From: Asterias rubens
Taxonomy: Eukaryota; Echinodermata; Asteroidea; Forcipulatida; Asteriidae
Assembly: GCF_902459465.1 (NCBI RefSeq)
Contig: NC_047075.1
Location: 12,145,119 to 12,209,118, forward strand
DNA length: 64,000 nt
Direction of reading: 5' to 3'
Shown here piece after piece: positions 44,276-54,106 of this stretch; positions within the stretch are counted from its first letter, which is position 1, and each line of letters opens with the position of its first letter. Made by a program: the position numbers and the translations under genes. The notes under the pieces are model-generated. The model saw nothing but the letters and a program-made list of their open reading frames with translations. It did not search any database and was not told the DNA's origin.

Positions 44276-45151
44276 GTAGACCACATAATCTCCATCATCT
44301 GATGAATCGTCACCATGTTGTATCTGCTTCACAGAATTTCGGTTACTCCCCTTGGCTTGTTTAGCTTGTTTTTTCCTGCAAGCTTTCGCGATGTGCCCTA
44401 CTTTTTTACAGTAGTAGCATGTAGCCTTGATGTATGGGCATTCCCGTGGAGTATGTTGCTTGAGACAGCGGTAACAGCCACTGTCCTTGTTTGTCGTCCT
44501 GCCTGCGGCAGCTGTAGACTTTGCACCTTCGTTGTGTTTACGTGGAGTAGTGCCTTGTTTCCGGTAGGGTTTCTTGGTCGTTTCAACTCTTTTAACTGAA
44601 GCTCCAGTCGAATCCACGATGGAGCGTGGCTGAAATTCCTGTGCTTGCTTATTTGCCATTTCATAAGCCACTGCTAGTTGCACTGCTCTAACTAAGGTAA
44701 GTTCCTTTTCCGCCAACAGCTTCTTCTGGCTTTGTGTGTTGAGCATCCCGCATACTAAACGGTCCCGCAAAGCATCATTTAAAAATGTGCCAAACTGACA
44801 TGTACTTGCCAGTCTTTTTAGTTCAACCACATATTCGTTGACGGATTCCCCAGCTTTTTGTTCTCTTTTATGAAACTTGTACCTTTCAGCAATGATGAGA
44901 GGTTGAGGAGAGTAATGATTACGAAGAATTTTCTTTAACTCTTCCAGAGATTTCTCGCTAACCTTGTCTGGGGACACCATGGACTTCAGTAAAGTGTAGG
45001 ATTTGGGTCCTATCACTGTGAGAAACACACTCACCGCCCGGTCCTGCTTGATCGCGTTGGCGATGAAAAACTGTTCCAGTCTTTCCAGATAGCAAGTGAA
45101 GGTTTCTTTCCCTTCCGAAAATTCTCCAATCTCTCCAATGATTCCTGCCAT
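44231..45151 (-). CDS. Gypsy-2 gag with CCHC knuckles
   Basis: A 306-codon ORF starting 50 bases after the primer-binding site: MAGIIGEIGEFSEGKETFTC, then the capsid region (YLERLEQFFIANAI, FLTVIGPKSYTLLKSM, LKKILRNHYSPQPLIIAERY, FHKREQKAGESVNEYVVELK, FLNDALRDRLVCG). Two knuckles follow near 44390-44480 (CYRCLKQHTPREC and CYYCKKVGHIAKAC). After SDDGDYVVYTI it runs across the deletion junction and stops. Gag itself appears complete and could in principle form particles. Confidence 0.9.
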   Translation of the reverse strand: MAGIIGEIGEFSEGKETFTCYLERLEQFFIANAIKQDRAVSVFLTVIGPKSYTLLKSMVSPDKVSEKSLEELKKILRNHYSPQPLIIAERYKFHKREQKAGESVNEYVVELKRLASTCQFGTFLNDALRDRLVCGMLNTQSQKKLLAEKELTLVRAVQLAVAYEMANKQAQEFQPRSIVDSTGASVKRVETTKKPYRKQGTTPRKHNEGAKSTAAAGRTTNKDSGCYRCLKQHTPRECPYIKATCYYCKKVGHIAKACRKKQAKQAKGSNRNSVKQIQHGDDSSDDGDYVVYTISSVCSRKRGCVI

Positions 45152-45179
45152 TGTGTTTTATCAACTCGTAGATGTCTCT

Positions 45180-45201
45180 AGAATCCCATCCTCGTCGCCA
45201 T
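45180..45201 (-). promoter_or_regulatory. Gypsy-2 primer-binding site, tRNA-Ser(GCT) type
   Basis: The plus strand reads GAATCCCATCCTCGTCGCCA. Twenty bases match the T-arm and acceptor end of animal tRNA-Ser(GCT) plus CCA as I recall it, beginning one base inside the LTR. Confidence 0.8.
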
Positions 45202-45352
45202 TGTAATATATTTGGGAGACACAAATAAGTCATACACAAACATGGTTACCTGGAACCAACGACGCTCACACGAGGTCTTTTATTATAGAACACAATTCGA
45301 ACAGTAGAGGGCGCTATACAATGTTTATGGACTCACAGTATAGAATACTACA
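45202..45352 (-). repeat. Gypsy-2 5' LTR
   Basis: Right-hand 151-bp LTR. Confidence 0.95.
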
Positions 45353-45357
45353 GCTGT
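45353..45357. repeat. target-site duplication GCTGT, right copy (Gypsy-2)
   Basis: Matches 42328-42332. Confidence 0.95.
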
Positions 45358-47254
45358 GAATTTACGTGTCATGTCCACAATTAATAATAACTAACATTGC
45401 ATTGGGTATAAACAATCACGGTCCGTTCTCTCTCTCTCGTCGGCTAGATCATGTCCCACTACATTATTCTTACCCTGATTGGCGAGGTGTCCCTTCCTTC
45501 TTTTTGGACGTGTCTCCAATCATCTCTTTGCGTAGAGCAATGAGCTGAATCTGTGTATTTCGGCGATCCATTTTGACAGCAAAATGGTGTGTTTACATTT
45601 CACACAACGTCGCGAGGTAGAGAACGGTATGTTACCTCGTGTTCTTCTGGTACGTTTACCAGGCCATTGGCTACGGCGCCAGCCTAACTGCTATTCATCG
45701 CGCATAAACGGACGATCGTTTTGACGGCTTGAAAAACGTATACATTTCGCAGGACATGTTTCGGGGTCAGAGGTCAGTGTTTTTTTTTTTTAATTACCAT
45801 TCACTAATTATAACACATTAAATGTGTTTTATTGCAAGAACAACTCTTAATAAGTATAAGGAACACCCTCAAACGTGAAATTTTGTGAAATCTCAAGGCA
45901 ACGTGTTCCTTTAACTTTAACTTATAAAGGCATCCCTCTCCAAGCTCTGCTTTCAGGGATTTGCCCCATATCACTTCCTCTTTAAGTTCCTGTTTATTAC
46001 ATGGCCATTTTTTAGTCATCTTTTGTTAGTTTACTTAATTAATTGTATATTTTCTGCATGCATTTCAGTATTTTCGTCTTTCTGTCCAAAGAAAATAAGT
46101 GTTGTTTAAATTGACCGAATTGGGCTACAAAAAAGACTAAGACATGACTTCAACGGTCTTCCAAGAATGAAGAGGAACAGTCCTTAAAAAAAAATCATCA
46201 AATTTAGCCGTTTTTGAGCATTTTAAGACAAAGCCGCAGACGCGTTATTGTTCCAAAGAGTGGTACAAACAATCGCGTGACCTTCCAAGCTAGTTTTACT
46301 TCCAGCCGTCTAAAAGTAATTTACCAAACCAAATTTAAATCTTTTTTTTCACAAAATTATTAACGAATAATTGACGAAAAAGATCATGTATTCAAATTAT
46401 CGCTACAAAATGTAAATAATGGTGATAAATCTAACGTAAGATTCGCATTCAAAGAGTCCGTGTAGCGGAAGCTTGTAATATGGCCCCACGGCGTGGAGCA
46501 ATCAGAACGTAAGCCTCGGGGACATTTGTACACGTTTTTTTGGACCAATTTTCAAATCAATCACATCTGGACAAAGTCATCATTTAGTAACCCCTGTTAT
46601 GTGTTATAGTAATTCGACAGATGTAAGGAATAAAATGAGGTATGTTGGAGTAGTATTTGACTTTTTTAAGTGGGAGAAATTTGCAATCAAACTACCTCGC
46701 ATTGTGCGTCTTTGAAAACTTAGCGTTTAAGACATGTATCGAAGGTGGGCTGTAATGGTGACAGTGATGAGACCGATGTTAAAAGCGGAGCCATTAACAG
46801 CTCAACAAGGTGGGCTAGCTGGAGGTGTAATCCCGGGCGCTATGAACTCCAAGCGTGCGGGTCTCGCCGTTAGCTTGGGAGGGGCTGGGAGCCAGACATC
46901 AAAGTACATGTTTATGATCGCATAATTCTGTTTTGTTTCATGGCTCCTAGTTTCTTTTTGTTAGGAGTTTTCAGGTAATTAAAAAAGATTGATTATGTCA
47001 AAACGTAGGAATACCGCATTTTGTTATATTGACAGTGTTATTATGCGAGTAGCTTAAAAACGTTTTCCAAAGAAAAAAGGATAACAAAAAACGGAGCCCC
47101 GATCGTAAAAAAGGACAGGTAAATAAGAATTTTGTAAAAGGTTAAAACAAAAATGATAAAACAAAATTTCATCAAAGCATTATTTAGTAAAAAAAAAAAG
47201 AATTTTTAAATTCTGTGAATAAAGTGTTATTTTTGAGATTGTTGAGGTATTACT
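45358..47254. other. no supported gene
   Basis: Non-coding. Includes a 57-bp mini fold-back (45858-45914) with AAGGAACAC/GTGTTCCTT ends like M2 MITEs. ORFs up to 71 codons are present without similarity. Confidence 0.45.
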
Positions 47255-47765
47255 TGGTTCTGTTCCAAGCTACGCTCCTACGCTTCCAACCTTACGTTCC
47301 TTCAAGTTACGCTATGATATCAACAGGTACGTTTTCAAGCCTGAGTCAAGCTACGCTTAAGTTCTAAAATATGCTTATGTTCCAAAAGATAAGGTTACGT
47401 TCTAAGATACACAGCTACTCAGTACGCTTATACATTCCAAGTTTTGCTTACGTTCCTTCAAGTTTCGCTATAATAACAAAATGTACGCTTTCAATCCTAA
47501 GTCAAGTGACGCTTACGTTCCATACGCATCTAGGTTTACGTTCCAAAATACCCAGCTACGCTTATGTTCCAAGATATGCTTACGTTAAAAAAATATGGTT
47601 ACGTTCCAAGCTACCAAGCTACTCAGCTGCGCTTATACAATCCAAGATATGTTTAGGTTCCAGTTACGCTAAAATCAAAAGGTACGCTTTCAATCCCGAG
47701 TCAAGCTAGGTCTTGCGTTTCAAGATTTGCAGCTACGCTTACGTTTCAAAATACATTCTCACAAG
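47255..47765 (+). repeat. degenerate tandem repeat built from TACGCTTACGTTCCAAG-like units
   Basis: About 500 bp of decayed short units with core TACGCTTACGTTCCAAG. A longer block, GTTACGCTAtAATa.cAAaa.GTACGCTTTCAAtCC.gAGTCAAG, recurs at about 47304, 47460 and 47651. That gives a higher-order period of roughly 155-190 bp. Confidence 0.75.
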
Positions 47766-48005
47766 GACGCTTTTGAATCCCTAAAGATGCACTCCCCCCC
47801 CCCCCCCCCGCCCCCCGAGATTAAAAATCTTTCACAGTGAACAGGGCCCATTGATCAGTTTCATCTGTTTAGCAGAAAATACTGCTTACAAATTTTCTTT
47901 GCTGTTTAAAAATTCAGTCAAGTTGTCAAATTCAATTGAAATTTGGCTGGTAATCAGTTTCAGCTTTGCAATACTATTTTGTGCTAAAGCAAATGTTGTG
48001 GCACT
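47766..48005. other. C-run and short non-coding stretch
   Basis: A 16-C run at 47794-47809 followed by G and 6 C. No gene. Confidence 0.5.
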
Positions 48006-48191
48006 ATGAATGTAATGTGCAGAGTGATTGCTGCATGTGCTGTGCTGCACAACATTGCAAAACAACGAGGCCTTCCAGACATTGAAGAAGATCACATGAA
48101 CAACCCTCCACATCCACAGCCAGAACAACCAGTGCACCACGAGGATGGCAACCTAGTCAGGAACCACGTAGTTTACACATATTTCCAGTGA
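48006..48191 (+). pseudogene. Harbinger/HARBI1-like transposase C-terminal fragment
   Basis: Reads MCRVIAACAVLHNIAKQRGL followed by PDIEEDHMNNPPH and a stop. This is the last helix of a DDE_Tnp_4 domain (ACAVLHN is highly conserved). It ends with a histidine/proline-rich tail different from that of the complete gene at 48563-52311, so it comes from another copy or subfamily. No upstream exon is seen. Confidence 0.75.
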
Positions 48192-48239
48192 GTTTAAGTT
48201 ATAATCCACCATTCTGAATTTTACGTTTCCACTCTCAAA

Positions 48240-48562
48240 AAAGAGAGAGCACCACCCGGGTCTGCATTACACTGTGACCTATAGTGAGGTAGTCTTGGCC
48301 CAAGATGATGGCGCTTGATTCTGGATAGTGTACTACGCGCGGTTGAATCGCCAAAGCGCGCCCGCCACGGTATGATTTAGTTACGTGGACGGCTCGAAAT
48401 CTAGACTACACTCTGCAAGCTACCATCGTCTTGGCAATCCTGCAGCGCTGTGTTAACTGTTTCATTGTTTTCTGCTTCAGCTTTGTAACGGACCAATCAC
48501 CGTGCGATCGTTGTAATAAATTAACAAAATGTATTAGTTGACCCTGCGGGGTCATTCATGTT
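48240..48562. other. 5' flank of HARBI1-like gene, imperfect inverted repeat
   Basis: Contains an imperfect inverted pair (GGCCCAAGATGATGGCGCTTG near 48297 and the inverse of TTGCCAAGACGATGGTAGCTTG near 48418). It may be a separate short MITE. No transposon terminus was identified for the HARBI1-like gene. Confidence 0.35.
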
Positions 48563-51500
48563 ATGATTACATGGCATTGGCAGCTGGGCGGGCGGGCATT
48601 ACGCCGAGAAAGGTTATTTCGTGACCGAAGATGCCCACTTGATACATTAACGGACGATGAAATTTACAGGCGCTATCGCTTTACACGAAATGGAATTGTT
48701 GGTTTATTGGAAAGAGTTGAATTAGAACACGACACAAAGGTAAATTATTAAATTAATAAGCATCGATGAAATGTTTAATTTTGTTATTTATTACATGAAC
48801 ACAATATAATTTATTTCTGTAAACTTTACACAAGTACTCGACAAAATGCCAGTGATTAAAATCCCTTCAGCAGTAAAAGCAAACTGTCTAGCGCCACCAT
48901 TCGTTTGCTCAAAAAACATGAAAAATATAAACAAACATGGCGGCATCCACGCGCAGTGTCTTTCTATGCACACAACTGGTTACGTTTTTGTTTTAAAGGA
49001 ACACGTTGCCTTGGATCGGTCGAGTTGGTATTTGAAAAGCGTTTGTAACCGTTTTTTTTATAAAATGCATATGGTTGGAAAGATGTTTTAAAAGTAGAAT
49101 ACAATGATCCACACAAACATGCCTCGAAATTGCGTGGTTTTCCTTTTACCTCGTCGACAAACACGTCGGCCATTTATGGGGGTCAAAATTTTGACTCCCA
49201 TAAATGGCCGACCATGTTAGTTCGCACAGTAGAAGGAAAACCACGCAATTTCGAGGCAAACTTGTGTGGATCATTGTATTCTACTTTTAAAACATCTTTC
49301 CAACCAACGGTTACAAACGCTTTTGTTTTAACCAACTCGTCCGATCCAAGGCAACGTGTTCCTTTAAGTTATACTCTAGCCGAATCATGTTGAAGCTGTT
49401 AATATGCATATGGACCAAGTTGGATACTAAAGACTAAAGCTAAGTTTTACCTGGACAGTTCGACGATTTCTTTATAAAGCTAGGCCTAGTCAAATTTAAT
49501 TGAACCCTTTTTAAAAAAAATTTTTACAACACCATTTTCAGTTTCACTGTTTTTCTTAATATAATGATACAATTAAAATTAAATGGAATTTTGTTATAAC
49601 ATGATGTTTTAGTTTTAAATAAGTAGTGAGGTGAGTTAGAGTTTAATAGATTGAACATCATATGCAAGAGTAGCCCAGGTTTGACTCCTCTGTAACGTAG
49701 AACAAATTATGTTGGACCATGGAGAAAGGAATAGACTAGATCAAGAACAGTAAACATGAACAAATTCCAATGAATTGTGTGGGTGTTGTTACTTGAAATG
49801 AATGTGTAATTATAACGTCTAAGTCTTGAATTTAAAAAATAAAATGGGTTGGGTTTGGAAAGTTTTGTAGGATACACCAGAAGACTATTTTCCCTTCCAC
49901 TTAGTCATGATGGTTGATAAATATAATAGTGGGTGGGTGATACAACAATTTTTGGACGGTTTATATGACCCTTATTATTATTTATTTTATTTCATTAAAG
50001 GCAGTGAACACTATTGGTAATTACTCAACATAATTATAAGCGTAAAACCTTTCTTGGTGGCGAGTAATGGGAAGAGGTTGATGGTATAAAACATTGTGAG
50101 AAACGGCTCCCTCTGAAGTGCCATAGTTTTCGAGAAAGAAGTAATTTTCCACGAATTTGATTTTGAGACCTCAAGTTTAGAACTTGAGGTCTCGAAATCA
50201 ACTATCTAAGCGCACACAACTTCGTGTGACAAGGGTATTTTTTCTTTCATTATTATCTCACAAGTTCGATGACCGATTGAGCTCAAATTTTCACAGGTTA
50301 GTTATTTTATGCATATGTTGAGATACACCAACTGTCAAGGCTAGTCTTTGACATATATGCCAATAGTATCCACCGTCTTTAAGACATTTCACACATTTCT
50401 TTGAATTAATAACAAAATAATTAAATTAATACAAAAAGTTATTTGGTGTACTACTGGTAAGAATTACTACCATACTAAACTATTCAATACAGTTTTTAAA
50501 TTCAAGAAGTGGTCAACAACATTACATAAAAAGTAGACGGAGGAAGTGGTTAAATAACAACTGAATTAACTGACAAGTTATTTGACTAAACTTACACTAC
50601 AGGCACACTGTGTGCACATAGAGATTGAATGACACCACAGTCTCATTATTATGATGTACATTGTTAACCCTAAAAAAATAAAAGGTGCCCCCAATTAAAA
50701 ACAAATTATGACAATTTTGTAATTTTTTCAAAATGACCATTGAATAACAGATTATGGGGATATGTTGCCCTCAAGTTGGATCAGGAATGCAACATGTTTT
50801 TTGTACGATTACATCCAATAAATATTATATTTACTTTCACAGCGCAGCAATGCAATCTCAAGACAAATGCAACTCTTGGTAGCGCTACGATTTTTTGCTA
50901 CTGGGTCGTTTTACTCAATACATGGAGATCTTCATGATGTCAGTATACCATCTGTGAGCAGAATTGTTCGTCGAGTTTGTGGTGCTATCAACATATTAGC
51001 CAACAGAGTCATCAAATTTCCTGTTCAACAACAAGATGTGATGAGAACCCAGCGAGAGTTATTCGCCATCGCAGGGTTTCCTAAAATTGTCGGAGCTGTT
51101 GATGGGAGTCATATCCGATTGTATGGTGCTCCTCTACTGGATGATGAACATCTGTATGTGAAAAGAAAGGGCTGGCAAAGCATCAATGTTCAAGTCATCT
51201 GTAATGCTCAGTATCATATCACCAATGTTGTAGCCAGGTGGCCAGGTAGCACTCACGACAGTGCCATCCTCAACGGGAGTGTCAGTGGCGACATGTTCAC
51301 TGATGGCAGGTTTGTCTATTTTTAATTATCATCTGATCACAAGAAAAACAATTATAAAATAAAACAAAGGAAATGAGCAACACTAACATTTAGGGAATTA
51401 CAGTGCGAGTACCCGGTCTTCACTGCGTGGTAATGACCGGGTTGGTGGCTGGCGCTGTTAACGGACCGAGCCAGTGTGATAACTTAAATAAGCTCAATCT

Positions 51501-52311
51501 TCTGATATCAAATAAAGAGAGTTTATAAAATCTGCCTTAAAACAGCCAATCTCATTTAAGCCATTAGTGCTGGTCAGTAGAAGATCAAACTTGACCCCTC
51601 ACATATCCATAATATACATAACACACATGTAACAATGATTTCGCTTTATGCTTGAAGAATCAAAACCTTAAATATAACATAACATACCATACACTTTGTT
51701 TTTAGGTTGCAAGGGTCGTTGATTGGAGACTCTGGATACCCTCTCAGGCCTTGGCTGATGACTCCCATTGACAACCTGACAACAAATGCTGAAAGGAATT
51801 ATAACAGGTACAGTATATAAGTGCCAACACCTTATGTTTCAATACTCCTACAATATGTTTGTTCCTAATCCTAGTCTTTATGGTAGTGCACAATAGTGCG
51901 TTAATCACAAGGTAATAAACAAGTTGTACCTGTAGCTAATTTTGATAATTGGGCCTTTTCTTAAGACACCAGTCTGTGGTAAACGCAATCTTGTATGCAG
52001 TTTGTCAGGTAATGGGGGCTTCTTAACAAAAGAGTAGTCGAGACCCCTTTAATCTTTCATTGTTGAATAATATATTTTGATAAATTAACATTTTATGCAA
52101 ATTTTCCCCCAATTACAGATCTCATCGGATGACACGAGTCAAAGTGGAACAGACACTTGGCCAACTTAAGCGGAAGTTTCCTTGCCTTGCACTCGGTCTA
52201 AGGGTGTCCCCCACAAGAGCCTGCGAGATAATAAAATCCTGCTGTGTTTTGTTTAACTTTGCCAAGATCTTGGGGGAGCCAGATATTGAGGAGGATGTTG
52301 AGGTTGACTAG
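48563..52311 (+). CDS. HARBI1-like (PIF/Harbinger) transposase, 4 exons
   Basis: Exons 48563-48739, 50843-51309, 51706-51807 and 52119-52311 give 312 residues with no internal stop. All junctions are canonical (AAG|GTAAAT, CAG|GTTTGT, CAG|GTACAG; acceptors TTTCACAG, TTTTTAG, ATTACAG) and phases match (0, 2, 2). Exon 1 has [20 protein letters not shown] and [18 protein letters not shown]. Exon 2 holds the helix-turn-helix [20 protein letters not shown]...SIPSVSRIV and two catalytic aspartates ([24 protein letters not shown]). Exon 3 is [15 protein letters not shown]. Exon 4 has the glutamate ([16 protein letters not shown]) and [19 protein letters not shown]. It acts in the nucleus as a transposase. 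Harbinger elements also need a Myb-like partner, not seen here; it could be domesticated (inference). Confidence 0.88.
48993..49367. repeat. TTAA-flanked long-arm MITE, family M2
   Basis: Begins TTAAAGGAACACGTTGCCTT and ends with its inverse (GGCAACGTGTTCCTTTAA). The two arms, each about 180 bp, are inverse copies meeting at a central palindrome around GGGGTCAAAATTTTGACTCC (about 49177-49196). The whole element would fold into one long hairpin. Related copies are at 61886-62251 and 38640-38766. Confidence 0.9.
49995..50382. repeat. TTAA-flanked MITE, family M1, copy B
   Basis: Starts TTAAAGGCAGTGAACACTAT and ends with an imperfect inverse at TTAA (50379-50382). It is co-linear with copy A at 9628-10011. 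Its central hairpin is GAGACCTCAAGTT, loop TAG, AACTTGAGGTCTC (50165-50193). Confidence 0.9.
51310..51705 (+). other. intron 2 of HARBI1-like gene
   Basis: GT...AG bounded, non-coding. Confidence 0.8.
51808..52118 (+). other. intron 3 of HARBI1-like gene
   Basis: GT...AG bounded, with a C-rich polypyrimidine tract (TTTTCCCCCAATTACAG) at its end. Confidence 0.8.
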
Positions 52312-52437
52312 GTAGAGGAATTGCCCTATGTAGGTGTACTTCACGATGGACGAGCACACAGGGGGCGTATAGTTAATGAATATTTCAACTGAGTAAAGAT
52401 TTTGTTGAGACCAATTTTTTGCATAAATTCGTCAGCG

Positions 52438-52665
52438 ACGCCACGAAGTAGCACGCACCTTTCCACAGTCCAAAAATGTGTTCTGAAGATAACGCGTGTT
52501 TAAGTTTGAAATGCATTTATCTTGCAAATAACAAGCGGGCACGGTATAACAAAATGTACGTCGTCATAGAACTATATCTGAATAATGTAAATGTATTGTT
52601 TTCTTCTTGATGGATTAATTAATAATTAAGCTATTAAACTATGAAGGTGCGTAGTACTTCGTGAA
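52438..52665. repeat. inverted repeat next to minisatellite
   Basis: CACGAAGTAGCACGCACCTT (about 52443-52462) is nearly inverse to AAGGTGCGTAGTACTTCGTG (about 52644-52663). A ~220-bp MITE-like unit ends inside the first minisatellite copy. Confidence 0.55.
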
Positions 52666-52895
52666 AACAAAATCTACACGAAATACGTGTTGTGCGCGCC
52701 GCACAACTGCAGTGCTACTTCGTGAAAACAAAATCCACACAAAATACGTGTGTGCGCGCACACCCAACTGCAGTTCTACTTCGTGAAAACAAAATCCACA
52801 CAAAGTACGTGTTTGCACGCACACACAACTGCAGTGCTGCTTCGTGAAAACAAAATCCACACAAAGTACGTATGTGCGCGCATGCACACACACGC
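52656..52895 (+). repeat. 61-bp minisatellite, four copies
   Basis: Units start at 52656, 52717, 52778 and 52839 with CTTCGTGAAAACAAAATC.AC and end in an alternating purine/pyrimidine GTGTGCGCGCACAC-type stretch plus CTGCAG. Exact 61-base spacing. The alternating stretch could adopt Z-DNA. The repetitive minus-strand ORFs across it are a consequence of the repeat. Confidence 0.9.
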
Positions 52896-53191
52896 AATCT
52901 AACCCAAAACTATATGTACGGTTGCGCAAAACTACCACAAAATCATTAACTATTAGGGCCTATATTCCCCCAGTACAAGTCATGGCACCACATGTGTTAT
53001 TAATCTTTGAGAACTCTTTCCTAAACAAAAGTGTTTTTATAAACGTTGTGAAATGGGTTTAGGAGAATTTGCTTTTCCCGATAACAACGCCGCCCCACCC
53101 CTCAAAAACCCCACATAAAAATATGAACTTTTATCAAATTAAAAATCCGTTGGACAAAATGATGAACGCTGAGATGTTTTTATTAACAATT

Positions 53192-53304
53192 AATTTGATC
53201 GATATAAATACAAATTTGTAATTCATTCGTAAATTTAAACATATTAACAATTTGATCGATATAAATACAAATTCGTAATTCATTCGTAAATTTAAACAAT
53301 TGAT
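53192..53304 (+). repeat. 57-bp tandem duplication
   Basis: AATTTGATCGATATAAATAC... starts at 53192 and again at 53249 with very few differences. Confidence 0.9.
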
Positions 53305-53900
53305 ATTTAATATTTAAAAATTTCATTAAATAATTCATTGAATATGGTAAAATAAACATGATGACACTGAGGAACGATTGTCGAGTTTCATGTATAGACC
53401 TTTCTTTTGCAGCGTCACAGCCCGAGTTTTTGCCAAACGTGATTGAAAAACTATGGAAAGCCATAAATGCAAAACAAAAAAAGATAGCCACAGTTTTTAA
53501 AAATGTTACACAAATATTCAAAAATAGTGTTGAATTTGTTAGACACAAAGCAACCAATCATGAGAGGTACTTTACTGAATTGAAAGTTGTTGAAACAACT
53601 GTTAACACGATTGAGTGTTTTGCTAACATTTGGCCTTCCATGCCAACCAGCGCGGTTTGTTTATCAACAAAAGAAAGGTCTATAGACAACAACATTCATA
53701 GAAATGAACCAGAGTATTATACTTCCCGTGTCAGTTTGGGTACAGTAGTTTGAAAGGAAGAAACAAGATGGCAGCACCATGATAAGTGTGTATAGAAACA
53801 TTGTTTTGTATTTTTTAAATCATTCTCAGTTCATAAAAGAAATGTTGAAGAAATTATTTTCCCTTCAGACTCACTGAAAAATGCACATACAAATTCATAA
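53305..53900. other. AT-rich stretch with one unrecognised ORF
   Basis: A 131-codon ORF at 53358-53753 (+) has a helical middle (VIEKLWKAINAKQKKIATVF) but no family I recognise and no splice support. It is kept only as a note. Confidence 0.3.
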
Positions 53901-54020
53901 CTGGGCAAAATTTCATGGCTCTGCTTACCGCGGAGTTCTGCTCTTACGGAGCCCTTTTAGCACATTTCTATATGTAAGCGCAGAAATCCGCAGTAAGCAG
54001 AGCCATGAAATTGGGCCCAG
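53901..54020. repeat. fold-back element F3
   Basis: Arms CTGGGCAAAATTTCATGGCT and AGCCATGAAATTGGGCCCAG, continuing CTGCTTAC.GCGGA. About 40-45-bp arms around a short centre. Confidence 0.9.
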
Positions 54021-54106
54021 ATGATTCACTAAATTGCACTTCGAAAACTAGTCATGTCTCATCATAAGAGTTGCACACAACCTTGTCAACATAATATACA
54101 TGTTTT

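Larger units (their letters stand above)
42333..45352 (-). mobile_element. Gypsy-2: young Ty3/Gypsy element with internal pol deletion (3.0 kb)
   Basis: Two 151-bp LTRs (42333-42483 and 45202-45352) start TGTAAT and differ at one base (AATACG versus AATTCG). A GCTGT duplication flanks the element. Minus-strand order: 5' LTR, tRNA-Ser-type primer site, gag with knuckles, then directly the last residues of RNase H (HGNADALSRLP), integrase, polypurine tract, 3' LTR. Protease, RT and most of RNase H are missing, so it must rely on a related autonomous element. Confidence 0.95.
48740..50842 (+). other. intron 1 of HARBI1-like gene, hosting two MITEs
   Basis: A 2.1-kb intron enlarged by an M2 MITE (48993-49367) and an M1 MITE (49995-50382). 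The rest is AT-rich without features. Confidence 0.75.

Noticed and set aside
52656..52895. CRISPR-like array
   Set aside because: Units are contiguous 61-bp tandem copies with no spacers, in a eukaryotic context; it is a minisatellite.
52639..52938. Minus-strand ORF with repeated LCGFCFHEV-type peptides
   Set aside because: The periodic peptide is exactly the translation of the 61-bp repeat; no splice or start context supports a gene.
53358..53753. 131-codon ORF as a gene
   Set aside because: Ends without conserved features, AT-rich chance ORF; only the helical middle looked protein-like.
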